Assembly: GCA_963792075.1 (NCBI GenBank)
Contig: CAWBUW010000002.1
Coordinates: 186,001-250,000 of the forward strand
Origin: CAWBUW01 sp963792075
GTDB lineage: Bacteria; Chloroflexota; Anaerolineae; Anaerolineales; UBA4823
Length of the DNA: 64,000 nt
Direction: 5' to 3'
Every line of letters begins with the position of its first letter. Position 1 is the stretch's first letter. Below, one piece after another: positions 17,218-25,530 of this stretch. The position numbers and the translations under genes were made by a program. Under the pieces are notes generated by a model. It was given only the letters and a program-made list of their open reading frames with translations, made no database searches and had not been told where the DNA came from.

Positions 17218-17526
17218 ATGGCTAAGCAAAAAATTCGGATCCGCCTCAAAGCGTACGACCACCGTGTGCTGGACCAGTCAGCCAAGCGTATTGTAGAAAC
17301 TGCCGAGCGCACGGGCGCGCGGGTAATTGGCCCAGTACCCTTGCCAACTAAGATAGAAAGGTTTACAATACGTCGCTCGACGTTCATTGATAAAGATTCT
17401 CATGAGCACTTTGAAATCCGCACCCACAATCGTCTGATTGATGTCCTGGATCCAGATTCCAAGACGATTGATATGCTGATGCGTCTTAACCTTCCGGCGG
17501 GTGTGGACATTGAAATCAAAATCTAA
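17218..17526 (+). CDS. rpsJ: 30S ribosomal protein S10
   Basis: 102 residues, complete. RIRLKAYDHRVLDQSAKRIV at the N-terminus and THNRLIDVLDPDSKTIDML are the family signatures. S10 is part of the 30S head and, as NusE, of transcription antitermination complexes. It is only 8 bases from tuf and is separated from rplC by 273 bases, so here S10 belongs to the str transcript rather than heading the S10 operon. Confidence 0.97.
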   Translation: MAKQKIRIRLKAYDHRVLDQSAKRIVETAERTGARVIGPVPLPTKIERFTIRRSTFIDKDSHEHFEIRTHNRLIDVLDPDSKTIDMLMRLNLPAGVDIEIKI

Positions 17527-17546
17527 GTAGTATCGTGTACCAGGTG

Positions 17547-17638
17547 CGAGTGTCACGTGGGAAAGACAAAACGCGTGACACTCGGTCTGTGTATCGGATA
17601 GGTAGTACGGTTGTGTGACGCAAGTCACAAAACCGATA
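17547..17638 (+). promoter_or_regulatory. Structured rpsJ-rplC spacer (candidate ribosomal-protein leader)
   Basis: The 273-bp spacer holds two strong hairpins. Stem 1 is CGAGTGTCACG (17547-17557) with CGTGACACTCG (17574-17584). Stem 2 is CGGTTGTGTGAC (17608-17619) with GTCACAAAACCG (17624-17635), one mismatch, closed by a GCAA tetraloop and flanked by TATCGG/CCGATA. No T-run follows either stem. A role in control of the rplC operon, for example by L4, is inference. Confidence 0.5.
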
Positions 17639-17799
17639 AAAATTCAGTAGTAAGTTAGGCTGCGTAAGAGCGGCTTCGTTCGCAGGCGTAAAAAACCTTG
17701 GTTCTGCGGCAAGCTGACTGACTGCGTTGCTTTACGGGATGATGCAGCCACGCCCAGGTTGACAGTCCCGGAAAAATTTTGTAACAGGAGACAACCGAG

Positions 17800-18423
17800 A
17801 TGATTAAAGGGCTAATTGGCAAGAAAGTCGGGATGACCCAGATTTTCGATGAAGCCGGTCTTGCTGTGCCGGTAACACTCGTCGAAGCTGGGCCATGCTA
17901 CGTAACCCAAGTACGCCTGCCTGCAGTAGATGGATATTCGGCAGTGCAGTTGGGTTTCGAGGAAACCAAGCCAAAGCGTCTCACCGGCGGTGAAATGGGT
18001 CACCTTAAGCGCAACAATCTTCCTCCGTTGCGCTTTTTGCGCGAGTTTCGCGTGAAAGACCCCGAAGTAAAAGAAGGCGAGACGGTAACCGTTGGCGTCT
18101 TCACACTGGGTGAGCGTGTTGATGTGACGGGTATCAGCAAAGGTAAAGGCTTCCAGGGTGGTGTCAAGCGCTACCATTTCAAAGGTGGTCCGAAGACGCA
18201 CGGTCAGTCAGACCGTCACCGCGCTCCTGGATCGCGCGGCTCGACGACGACCCCAGGTCGTGTGTACAAAGGCGCACGCGGTCCTGGACACATGGGCGCT
18301 GATCAGGTTACGGCCCAGAACATCAAGGTCGTACTGGTGGACGCTGAGCGCAACCTGCTGGGCTTGAGAGGTGCAGTGCCGGGGCCGAAGGGCAGCATTG
18401 TCCTGATCAAGGAAGCCAAGTAG
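17800..18423 (+). CDS. rplC: 50S ribosomal protein L3
   Basis: 207 residues. L3 helps start 50S assembly and reaches towards the peptidyl-transferase centre. Seen: MIKGLIGKKVGMTQIFDEAG, the loop GKGFQGGVKRYHFKGGPKTH and GSRGSTTTPGRVYKGARGPG around the conserved Gln/Gly-rich tip. An AGGAGA site precedes the ATG. It opens the main run of large- and small-subunit genes after the structured spacer. Confidence 0.97.
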   Translation: MIKGLIGKKVGMTQIFDEAGLAVPVTLVEAGPCYVTQVRLPAVDGYSAVQLGFEETKPKRLTGGEMGHLKRNNLPPLRFLREFRVKDPEVKEGETVTVGVFTLGERVDVTGISKGKGFQGGVKRYHFKGGPKTHGQSDRHRAPGSRGSTTTPGRVYKGARGPGHMGADQVTAQNIKVVLVDAERNLLGLRGAVPGPKGSIVLIKEAK

Positions 18424-18464
18424 GCAGCCTGAGTGCTGAATTACTCGCGATTGGAGCGTTAGTG

Positions 18465-19094
18465 ATGGAAGTAGATGTTTTCAATATGGAAGGGCAGAAA
18501 GTGCGCACGGTAGAGCTACCGGCAGCCATTTTCGAGGCCCCTGTTAACGAAGATTTGATGCACCAGGCTTATGTGCGCCAGATGGCAAACGGACGCCTGG
18601 GGACGCATGATACCAAGACCCGCGGCGAAGTCAGAGGCGGCGGGCGTAAACCGTGGAAGCAGAAGGGCACCGGGCGGGCCCGTCAGGGTTCCACACGTGC
18701 ACCGCAGTGGGTAGGTGGCGGTCGGGTGCATACACCACATCCACGCGATTATTCGCTGTTGATGCCGCGTAAGATGCGCCTCGCTGCGCTTCGCTCTGCA
18801 CTGTCGGTGAAAGCCTCGGAAAACAGCATCGTTATCGTAGAAGAGATGAAGCTGGCAGAGCCGAAAACCCGGTTGATGGTCCAGGCGCTCAACCGCCTGG
18901 TAGGTGAAGCAACTGCACTGGTCGTGATCCCGAAGAAGTCGGTGGATTATGACTTAGTGGTTCGCTCCACGAACAATATCCCGGATGCCAAGACGCTGAT
19001 GGCGGGTTACCTGAACGTACGCGATCTGATCGTTTATAACAAGATCGTGGTACCGCTCGAAGCGCTAGATATCTTAACCGAGCATCTGGGCTAG
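18465..19094 (+). CDS. rplD: 50S ribosomal protein L4
   Basis: 209 residues from ATG 18465. An adjacent in-frame GTG at 18462 is also possible, with GGAG at 18452-18455 serving either. The central RGEVRGGGRKPWKQKGTGRA and RQGSTRAPQWVGGG form the loop that lines the peptide exit tunnel. L4 is the autoregulator of the S10 operon in E. coli, which makes the structured spacer before rplC of interest. Confidence 0.95.
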   Translation: MEVDVFNMEGQKVRTVELPAAIFEAPVNEDLMHQAYVRQMANGRLGTHDTKTRGEVRGGGRKPWKQKGTGRARQGSTRAPQWVGGGRVHTPHPRDYSLLMPRKMRLAALRSALSVKASENSIVIVEEMKLAEPKTRLMVQALNRLVGEATALVVIPKKSVDYDLVVRSTNNIPDAKTLMAGYLNVRDLIVYNKIVVPLEALDILTEHLG

Positions 19095-19106
19095 AAGGAG
19101 ACTACC

Positions 19107-19409
19107 ATGTCGACGATTTATGATGTCCTGCGCCGACCGTTGGTGACAGAAAAGTCGAATTTCCAGAATGCGGATCTGCACCAGTATGTATTTGAAGTGG
19201 CGGGTGACGCTACCAAAACCCAGGTGAAGGATGCCGTTGAGACTTTATTCGATGTCAAGGTGACGGGAGTCAATGTCTTGATTGTACCTGCTAAGAAGGC
19301 CCGCCGCTGGCGCAACCGCCGCCTGTTGGTACGCCGGAGCGAGTATAAGAAGGCTATTGTTACCCTGGCCGCGGAAGATTCGATTGATATCTTTGAAGGG
19401 GTGAAGTAA
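19107..19409 (+). CDS. rplW: 50S ribosomal protein L23
   Basis: 100 residues. L23 sits at the tunnel exit and is the docking point for trigger factor and SRP. DVLRRPLVTEKSNF at the N-terminus and FEVAGDATKTQVKDAVETLF match the family. AAGGAG precedes the start, and its stop TAA shares its last base with the rplB ATG. Confidence 0.96.
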   Translation: MSTIYDVLRRPLVTEKSNFQNADLHQYVFEVAGDATKTQVKDAVETLFDVKVTGVNVLIVPAKKARRWRNRRLLVRRSEYKKAIVTLAAEDSIDIFEGVK

Positions 19410-20245
19410 TGGCTGTAAAGACGTATAAACCAGTCACACCCAGTCTGCGGGGGATGACGGGGTACACCTTTGATGAGGTGACCAAGAGCAAGCCGGAGCG
19501 CTCGCTGATCGTTGAGAAGCGAAAGCACGGTGGACGCAATGCTTATGGCCGTATTACGGTCCGCCATCACGGTGGTGGGCAGCGCCGCCAGATCCGTATC
19601 GTGGATTTCAAACGTGACAAGTACGGCATTCCGGCACGCGTGGCGGCGATCGAATACGATCCGAACCGCACAGCTCGCCTGGCATTGCTGAATTATAGCG
19701 ATGGTGAGAAACGTTATATTATCGCACCGCTGGATCTAAAAGTGGGAGATAATCTTCTTTCTGGCCCAAAAGCTGAAATCCGTACCGGGAACTGCATGCC
19801 GATTGCGAATATCCCAGTGGGTACTTTGGTGCATAACATCGAGCTGAAAAGCGGTAAAGGCGCCCAGTTGGTACGTGCCGCTGGTAGCGCTGCGCAGGTG
19901 CTGGCTAAAGAAGGCGATTATGCCCAGATCCGTATGCCATCTGGCGAAGTTCGTCTGGTGCGCCAGGCCTGTTATGCCACCATTGGGCAGGTCGGTAACC
20001 TGGATCACAGCAATATCAAGCTGGGGAAAGCTGGCCGTACACGCCACCTGGGTGTTCGCCCGACTGTGCGTGGGTCTGCGATGTCTCCGCGTGACCACCC
20101 CCATGGTGGTGGTGAAGGTCGCCAGCCAATTGGTATGCCGGGGCCGAAGACCCCGTGGGGTCGGCCGGCATTGGGATATAAGACCCGCCGGAATAAGACG
20201 ACGAACAAGTTTATTGTTCGCCGCCGAGGCAAGGTTCGCCGTTAG
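19409..20245 (+). CDS. rplB: 50S ribosomal protein L2
   Basis: 278 residues. L2 is needed for subunit association and peptidyl-transferase function. The N-terminal KTYKPVTPSLRGMTG and the C-terminal RGSAMSPRDHPHGGGEGR, with the conserved histidine, are intact. It overlaps rplW by one base. Confidence 0.98.
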   Translation: MAVKTYKPVTPSLRGMTGYTFDEVTKSKPERSLIVEKRKHGGRNAYGRITVRHHGGGQRRQIRIVDFKRDKYGIPARVAAIEYDPNRTARLALLNYSDGEKRYIIAPLDLKVGDNLLSGPKAEIRTGNCMPIANIPVGTLVHNIELKSGKGAQLVRAAGSAAQVLAKEGDYAQIRMPSGEVRLVRQACYATIGQVGNLDHSNIKLGKAGRTRHLGVRPTVRGSAMSPRDHPHGGGEGRQPIGMPGPKTPWGRPALGYKTRRNKTTNKFIVRRRGKVRR

Positions 20246-20301
20246 GAAATTAGGCGGCTGGCCAGTTTCACTGGCAGCACAGCCGCCTGGGAGATGAGAG
20301 T

Positions 20302-20583
20302 ATGGGAAGATCTTTGAAGAAGGGCCCGTTCGTGGCCCCCAAACTGCTCAAGAAAGTTGAAACCATGAATGAGCATGGTGAGAAGAAGGTCATCCGCACA
20401 TGGAGCCGCGACAGCACCATCTTTCCTCAGATGGTAGGACATACCATTGCGGTTCATGATGGTCGCCGCCATGTGCCGATCTATATCACTGAGAACATGG
20501 TGGGTCACCGGTTGGGAGAATTTGCCCCCACGCGCACTTTCCGCGGCCACGTCTCGGAAAAGAAAGTGAAGAAAGGGGCTTAA
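20302..20583 (+). CDS. rpsS: 30S ribosomal protein S19
   Basis: 93 residues. RSLKKGPFVAPKLLKKVE and TWSRDSTIFPQMVGHTIAVH are the family signatures; S19 binds the 30S head next to S13. It follows rplB by 56 bases with GAGAG upstream of the ATG and is 3 bases from rplV. Confidence 0.97.
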   Translation: MGRSLKKGPFVAPKLLKKVETMNEHGEKKVIRTWSRDSTIFPQMVGHTIAVHDGRRHVPIYITENMVGHRLGEFAPTRTFRGHVSEKKVKKGA

Positions 20584-20586
20584 ACT

Positions 20587-20931
20587 ATGGCCGCCGTTGA
20601 TATTCGTGCTTATTTAAGCTCTGTGTCTATTCCGCCTCAAAAAGTGCGCCTCGTCTGCGACTTGGTGCGGGGCAAAGGTGCCGTAGAAGCGATGAATATG
20701 CTGAAGTTCGTCGCCAATCAAGCAGCCCAGCCTATTTCGAAGCTTTTAGCTTCGGCAATGGCGAACGCCGAGGAGAACTTTGGTGTTAGCCGGGATGATT
20801 TGTACGTTCAAAGCGTTTTTGCCGACGAGGCGCCGATGCGCAAATGGCGTCGGTTTGGCCCCCGCGGACGGTTTAAACCCTGGCTGCGGCGTTCCTCACA
20901 TATCACAATTATCCTGCGCGAGCGGGAATAA
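20587..20931 (+). CDS. rplV: 50S ribosomal protein L22
   Basis: 114 residues. The long beta-hairpin that lines the exit tunnel is seen as APMRKWRRFGPRGRFKPWLR followed by RSSHITIIL. Three bases separate it from rpsS. Length and composition are normal. Confidence 0.96.
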   Translation: MAAVDIRAYLSSVSIPPQKVRLVCDLVRGKGAVEAMNMLKFVANQAAQPISKLLASAMANAEENFGVSRDDLYVQSVFADEAPMRKWRRFGPRGRFKPWLRRSSHITIILRERE

Positions 20932-20969
20932 TTGGGCAACAGGCAAGACGCAAGAGGTTAGGAGACAAT

Positions 20970-21626
20970 ATGGGTCGTAAAGTTCATCCAATCGGTTTTC
21001 GTCTGAAAATCAATAAAACCTGGGAAGGTCGTTGGTTTGCTGAAGGCAGCGAATATGTGAATCAACTGCACCAGGACCTGGCTCTGCGCGAGTCGGTTCG
21101 CAATGAGGCACCCCGGGCGGGGGTTTCGCGGATCGAGATTGAGCGCTTTCCGGGTAAGGTGAAAGTCATCGTACACACCGCCAAGCCGGGCGTGTTGATC
21201 GGTCGCAAGGGCGACAATGTAAAGAAAATCCGTCAGAACCTGGAAGGCATGGTTGGCAAGAAAATTGATCTTGAGATCAAAGAGATCAAATCACCAGACC
21301 TGGATGCTTACCTGGTGGCGAAGAACATTGCCGAACAGCTCGAGCGCCGCATCAGCTACCAGCGGGCGATGAAGCGTGCAATTCAGCAGGCCATGCGCCA
21401 GGGAGCTCTGGGTGTGCGCGTGGAAGTTGGTGGCCGCCTGAGTGGCGCTGAAATGGCACGGTCGGTTAACATGCGTGAAGGCCGTGTTCCTCGCCAGACA
21501 CTGCGGGCCGACATTGACTTCTTCAAGACGGAAGCTTCCACCACCTATGGTCAGATCGGCGTCAAGGTTTGGATCTACCGCGGCGATAAGCTGCCGGAGG
21601 TCGAAGAGCAGGTCGAGTTCGACTGA
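20970..21626 (+). CDS. rpsC: 30S ribosomal protein S3
   Basis: 218 residues with an N-terminal KH domain (KPGVLIGRKGDNVKKIRQNL) and the C-terminal domain GVRVEVGGRLSGAEMARSV. S3 forms part of the mRNA entry channel helicase. GGAGA precedes ATG 20970. Confidence 0.97.
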   Translation: MGRKVHPIGFRLKINKTWEGRWFAEGSEYVNQLHQDLALRESVRNEAPRAGVSRIEIERFPGKVKVIVHTAKPGVLIGRKGDNVKKIRQNLEGMVGKKIDLEIKEIKSPDLDAYLVAKNIAEQLERRISYQRAMKRAIQQAMRQGALGVRVEVGGRLSGAEMARSVNMREGRVPRQTLRADIDFFKTEASTTYGQIGVKVWIYRGDKLPEVEEQVEFD

Positions 21627-21660
21627 GGGTGTTTACGTTAGCGAGTAATGAGGTGCTGCT

Positions 21661-22089
21661 ATGTTGATGCCAAAGCGTGTTAAGTATCGCAAGATGATGC
21701 GCGGCCGTATGCGCCGCAAAGCTGATCGAGGGGCCGATGTGCATTTCGGAGACTTTGGTCTGCAAGCATTAGAACCAGGGTGGGTGACAGCCCGCCAACT
21801 GGAAGCTGCCCGCCGTGCAATCGTGCGCGGGATGCGTCGCCGTGGAAAAATCTGGATCCGCGTGTTCCCGGACAAGCCGGTAACCCGTAAGGCTGCCGAG
21901 ACCCGTATGGGTAAAGGTAAAGGCGCAGTGGAATTTTGGGTGGCAGTTGTCCGTCCAGGCCGGATTATGTTCGAGATCGGTGGCGGTCTGCCGGAAGATA
22001 TTGCCCGCGAGGCCTTGCGCCTGGCGCAGTATAAGCTGGCGATTAAGACCAAGATTGTTACCCGCTACGATCGTGTGACAGGAGAGTAA
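21661..22089 (+). CDS. rplP: 50S ribosomal protein L16
   Basis: 142 residues. MPKRVKYRKMMRGRM and the C-terminal RMGKGKGAVEFWVAVVRPGR are typical. L16 contacts the A-site tRNA elbow. The arginine in RMGKG, the usual site of ribosomal oxygenase modification, is kept. Confidence 0.97.
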   Translation: MLMPKRVKYRKMMRGRMRRKADRGADVHFGDFGLQALEPGWVTARQLEAARRAIVRGMRRRGKIWIRVFPDKPVTRKAAETRMGKGKGAVEFWVAVVRPGRIMFEIGGGLPEDIAREALRLAQYKLAIKTKIVTRYDRVTGE

Positions 22090-22092
22090 GTG

Positions 22093-22299
22093 ATGAAGAT
22101 CTCGGAAATTCGTGCACTTTCGACGGATGCATTGCGCGCCAAATTGAATGATGGCAAAGAAGAATTGATGAAGCTGCGTTTCCAGCAAGCCGCGGGTAGT
22201 CTGACAGACACTTCTCGCTTGCTGTTTACCCGCCGTGACATCGCGCGAATGAGCGCTGTGCTCACTGAACGCGAGGCGGAAAAGGAAGGTGACAAATGA
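22093..22299 (+). CDS. rpmC: 50S ribosomal protein L29
   Basis: 68 residues from ATG 22093; an adjacent GTG at 22090 is possible. AGGAG lies at the end of rplP. EIRALSTDALRAKLNDGKEE and LMKLRFQQAAGSL match the two-helix family, which sits at the tunnel exit. It overlaps rpsQ by 4 bases (ATGA). Confidence 0.95.
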   Translation: MKISEIRALSTDALRAKLNDGKEELMKLRFQQAAGSLTDTSRLLFTRRDIARMSAVLTEREAEKEGDK

Positions 22300-22565
22300 A
22301 CGAACGGCGGCGTGTGATTGGTTTTGTAACCAGCAACAAGATGGAGAAGACGGTGATCGTTGAAATTCAACGCACCTTCCGTCACCGCCTGTACAAGAAG
22401 ACGGTGCACAGCCGTAAGCACATGATGGCGCATGACGAGCTGGGCTGCCAGATTGGTGACCAGGTTCAAATCGTTGAGAGCCGTCCGCTGTCCGCTCGCG
22501 TTTGTTGGGTGGTTGAAGCGATCGTGCGGCGTGCTACGGGCGCTGAAAGCCCAGTGGAGGCGTAA
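22296..22565 (+). CDS. rpsQ: 30S ribosomal protein S17
   Basis: 89 residues. RRRVIGFVTSNKMEKTVIVE and the OB-fold blocks HSRKHMMAHDE and VQIVESRPLS fit the family; S17 is a primary 16S rRNA-binding protein. The start overlaps rpmC by 4 bases. A short acidic tail (ATGAESPVEA) is not conserved. Confidence 0.96.
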   Translation: MNERRRVIGFVTSNKMEKTVIVEIQRTFRHRLYKKTVHSRKHMMAHDELGCQIGDQVQIVESRPLSARVCWVVEAIVRRATGAESPVEA

Positions 22566-22567
22566 CC

Positions 22568-22939
22568 ATGATTCAGCAGGAGACTCTGTTGAAGGTTGCG
22601 GATAACACAGGAGCGCGAGAGCTCCTGGTCATCCAGGTCAAAGGCGGCTCAAGGCGTCGTTATGGCCATGTGGGCGATGTGGTTGTGGCTTCGGTTCGTG
22701 AAGCTACCCCGCAAGGCTCAGCTAAAAAAGGCGAGGTTGTGCGCGCTGTCATCGTACGCTGCTCCAAAGAGTGGCGGCGTGAGGATGGCTCGCATATCCG
22801 CTTTGACGATAACGCCGCGGTGCTCCTGGATACCGATGGGTCTAATCCCAAAGGTACGCGTATTTTTGGACCCGTAGCCCGCGAGCTGCGTGAAAAAGGT
22901 TTTATGAAAATCGTCTCCCTGGCTCCGGAAGTACTCTAA
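22568..22939 (+). CDS. rplN: 50S ribosomal protein L14
   Basis: 123 residues. MIQQETLLKVADNTGAREL and the conserved GTRIFGPVARELREKGFMKI identify it. L14 forms an intersubunit bridge and is the binding site of the silencing factor RsfS. Two bases separate it from rpsQ. Confidence 0.97.
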   Translation: MIQQETLLKVADNTGARELLVIQVKGGSRRRYGHVGDVVVASVREATPQGSAKKGEVVRAVIVRCSKEWRREDGSHIRFDDNAAVLLDTDGSNPKGTRIFGPVARELREKGFMKIVSLAPEVL

Positions 22940-22966
22940 GCCAGGTGGAATGAGGAGCGAAGTACT

Positions 22967-23302
22967 GTGAACGTCAAAATTCGCAAAGGTGATACCGTTG
23001 AAATTATCAGCGGCAAGCGCGACGAAGTCGGCAAGCGAGGTGAGGTCATCCGTGTGCTGCCACAGGAGCGCAAGGTGGTTGTGCAGGGGATCAACCTGCG
23101 CAAGAAAAACCAGCGCCAGGTTCAGACTCAAGGCCGTACACTGACCCCGGGCATCATTGAATTTGAAGCCCCGATCTCTATCGCAAACGTGATGGTCGTC
23201 TGCAAGAAATGTAATGAACCCGTCCGGGTTGGCCTGAAACGCGAAGGTGACGAGAGCGTGCGCGTGTGCAAGAACAAAGAATGCGGCGCGTTGCTGGACT
23301 AG
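22967..23302 (+). CDS. rplX: 50S ribosomal protein L24, with zinc-finger-like C-terminus
   Basis: 111 residues from GTG 22967. The N-terminal KOW motif (RKGDTVEIISGKRDEVGKRG) is followed by a C-terminal stretch VCKKC ... VCKNKEC, a likely Cys4 zinc site. L24 starts 50S assembly on 23S rRNA domain I. GAGGAG lies upstream. Confidence 0.95.
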   Translation: MNVKIRKGDTVEIISGKRDEVGKRGEVIRVLPQERKVVVQGINLRKKNQRQVQTQGRTLTPGIIEFEAPISIANVMVVCKKCNEPVRVGLKREGDESVRVCKNKECGALLD

Positions 23303-23324
23303 CCGGAAGGTATGGAGCGTTAAA

Positions 23325-23873
23325 ATGACTCATGCTATGAAAGAACGCTATCAGAAAGAGATTGCGCCCGCGTTGTTCAAGGAGCTGAAGCTCGACAATG
23401 TGATGGAAATCCCCCGCGTATCCAAGGTGGTGGTGAACATCGGTGTCGGCGAAGCGATGGATAATGCCAAGGCGTTGGAAGCCGCTGTGTCTGACCTGAC
23501 CAAGATTACGGGTCAGAAACCGGTCATTACCAAAGCGCGCAAGAGCATCGCGAACTTCAAGCTGCGCGAAGGGCGGGAAATCGGCGTGAAAGTAACCTTG
23601 CGTGGTGAGCGCATGTGGTCTTTCCTGGATCGCCTGATGAACATTGGCCTGCCGCGTGTGCGTGACTTTCGTGGGATTTCCCCAAATGCTTTCGATGGCC
23701 GCGGGAACTATACCCTGGGCTTGCGAGAGCAGTTGGTCTTCCCGGAGATCGAATACGATAAGATTGATAAGCTGCGCGGCCTGGAGGTCACCATTGTGAC
23801 CACGGCTCGTTCCGATGAACAGGCCCGCGCACTTCTGTTGATGCTCGGGATGCCCTTCAGGAAGGAAGGTTAG
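23325..23873 (+). CDS. rplE: 50S ribosomal protein L5
   Basis: 182 residues from ATG 23325, preceded by GGAG. The longer frame starting at 23247 runs inside rplX and adds residues unlike the family. KERYQKEIAPALFKELKLDN, KVVVNIGVGEAM and RDFRGISPNAFDGRGNYTLG are the signatures. L5 binds 5S rRNA. Confidence 0.96.
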   Translation: MTHAMKERYQKEIAPALFKELKLDNVMEIPRVSKVVVNIGVGEAMDNAKALEAAVSDLTKITGQKPVITKARKSIANFKLREGREIGVKVTLRGERMWSFLDRLMNIGLPRVRDFRGISPNAFDGRGNYTLGLREQLVFPEIEYDKIDKLRGLEVTIVTTARSDEQARALLLMLGMPFRKEG

Positions 23874-23874
23874 T

Positions 23875-24057
23875 ATGGCAAAGAAGTGCATGATGTATCG
23901 CGAAATGCGCCGCAAATATCCTACCCGCGTACGCAACCGTTGTAAAGTCTGCGGCCGTCCGCGTGGTTATATGCGTCGCTTTGGCTTGTGCCGGATTTGT
24001 TTCCGTGAAATGGCGCTGGATGGTAAGATCCCCGGCGTGGTGAAATCATCCTGGTAA
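23875..24057 (+). CDS. rpsN: 30S ribosomal protein S14, zinc-binding (type Z)
   Basis: 60 residues, the short zinc-binding form. Four cysteines at 23, 26, 39 and 42 (CKVC ... CRIC) bind Zn. It ends in IPGVVKSSW, as expected. It follows rplE by a single base. No zinc-independent paralogue is in this window. Confidence 0.97.
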   Translation: MAKKCMMYREMRRKYPTRVRNRCKVCGRPRGYMRRFGLCRICFREMALDGKIPGVVKSSW

Positions 24058-24077
24058 ACCGGGCAGAGGAGTGAAAG

Positions 24078-24491
24078 ATGTTAGTTAACGATCCTATCGC
24101 TGATATGCTGACCCGGCTCCGCAATGCGATTATGGCTGGGCATAGTTCGGTAGCAATTCCGAATTCCAATATCAAAGTCGCAATTGCAAAGATCCTGAAG
24201 GATGAGGGTTTCGTCAGTGGTTTTGAAGTAGTAGAAGGTGAACTGGCTGTACAGAAAGTATTGCGCATTCGCCTGAAGTATGTGGGTGAGCGGCGAGAAC
24301 GTCGCCCCGTGATCACCGGATTGGAGCGCATCAGCCGCCCCGGCCGCCGAGTATATGCCGGCAAGCGGGAAATCCCCTGGGTACTTTCGGGGATGGGTGT
24401 TGCGATCCTCTCTACGCCGAAGGGCGTGATGACCGGACAGCGCGCCCGCCAGCTTGGTGTTGGCGGCGAGGTGATTTGTAAAGTTTGGTGA
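24078..24491 (+). CDS. rpsH: 30S ribosomal protein S8
   Basis: 137 residues. NDPIADMLTRLRNAIMAGH at the N-terminus and GMGVAILSTPKGVMT near the end identify S8, the central-domain 16S rRNA binder that regulates the spc operon in E. coli. A 96-base spacer without strong structure follows. Confidence 0.97.
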   Translation: MLVNDPIADMLTRLRNAIMAGHSSVAIPNSNIKVAIAKILKDEGFVSGFEVVEGELAVQKVLRIRLKYVGERRERRPVITGLERISRPGRRVYAGKREIPWVLSGMGVAILSTPKGVMTGQRARQLGVGGEVICKVW

Positions 24492-24587
24492 GAGTACATA
24501 CAGCCGTGCTGGCGTAAGTGGATGGGCGAAACGTCCCAGGCTCCGCACAGCAGTCCCGGTTGTTGAATCTCACAGGAGGTTATCGCT

Positions 24588-25133
24588 GTGTCAAGAATTG
24601 GTCGTATGCCGGTGGTTTTGCCACCGCAAGTTCAGGTAAAGATTGAAGGATCTTACGTGCACGTCAAAGGTCCCAAAGGCGAGATGGAATACACCTTCCC
24701 AGCCGGCGTGGACTTCACCGTGGAAGAGGGTGTGCTGCACGTAACGCGTTCTTCAGATGCCAAGGAAATCCGCGCGCTGCATGGTACGACCCGCGCGCTG
24801 CTGAATAACATGGTCACCGGTGTGAGTAAAGGTTTTGAGCGCGTCCTGGAAGTGAACGGCGTGGGTTATCGAGCTGAGTTGGATGGCCAGACTCTGGTCT
24901 TGTATGTCGGCTACTCTCATCCGGTCAAGTTCCCGCCACCCGCGGGGATCTCTTTCAGCGTGGATGCTAAGACTCGCCAGGTTAAGGTCATGGGATTTGA
25001 CAAGCACGAGGTAGGCCAGGTGGCTGCAAATATCCGTGAGGTACGCCCTCCTGAACCCTACCAGGGTAAAGGGATCAAGTACCTGGGAGAGAAAATCCGC
25101 CGTAAGGCAGGCAAGTCAGGTAAGGGTAAGTAA
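24588..25133 (+). CDS. rplF: 50S ribosomal protein L6
   Basis: 181 residues from GTG 24588, with AGGAGG 8 bases upstream. SRIGRMPVVLPPQVQVKIEG at the N-terminus and RPPEPYQGKGIKYLGEKIRR near the C-terminus are conserved. L6 lies near the factor-binding site. rplR starts 3 bases after the stop. Confidence 0.97.
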   Translation: MSRIGRMPVVLPPQVQVKIEGSYVHVKGPKGEMEYTFPAGVDFTVEEGVLHVTRSSDAKEIRALHGTTRALLNNMVTGVSKGFERVLEVNGVGYRAELDGQTLVLYVGYSHPVKFPPPAGISFSVDAKTRQVKVMGFDKHEVGQVAANIREVRPPEPYQGKGIKYLGEKIRRKAGKSGKGK

Positions 25134-25136
25134 GCT

Positions 25137-25505
25137 ATGGCTAAGACAGCTACTCGTACATTTTCTCGTCAACGACGGCACACACGTGTTCGTAAAACGG
25201 TGTTCGGGACACCAGAACGCCCCCGCCTGTGCGTTTTTCGCGGGCTGGAGCAAATTTATGCCCAGGTGATTGACGATCGCGCCGGCGCAACGCTGGTCTC
25301 TGCCTCGTCGATTGATACCGAGCTGCGGGCCAAGATGGCCGGCCTGAACAAATCGCAACAGGCTGCACTGGTGGGTGAGGCGGTTGCTGAGCGCGCCAAG
25401 GCCAAAGGGATTGACAAGGTTGTGTTCGATCGCAGCGGTTACCGCTATATCGGCCGTGTCAAAGCCCTGGCAGATGGCGCTCGCAAAGCTGGTCTGGACT
25501 TCTAA
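25137..25505 (+). CDS. rplR: 50S ribosomal protein L18
   Basis: 122 residues. RQRRHTRVRKTVFGTPERPR, LCVFRGLEQIYAQVIDD and the ending FDRSGYRYIGRVKALADGAR are typical. L18 binds 5S rRNA together with L5. Confidence 0.97.
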   Translation: MAKTATRTFSRQRRHTRVRKTVFGTPERPRLCVFRGLEQIYAQVIDDRAGATLVSASSIDTELRAKMAGLNKSQQAALVGEAVAERAKAKGIDKVVFDRSGYRYIGRVKALADGARKAGLDF

Positions 25506-25530
25506 AGCTCGTAAATGGAGATGAATTAAC

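Noticed and set aside
17759..17785. TTGACA before rplC as a promoter
   Set aside because: No acceptable -10 element lies 16-18 bases downstream (TAACAG at best), and the expected transcript start would fall at the ribosome-binding site.
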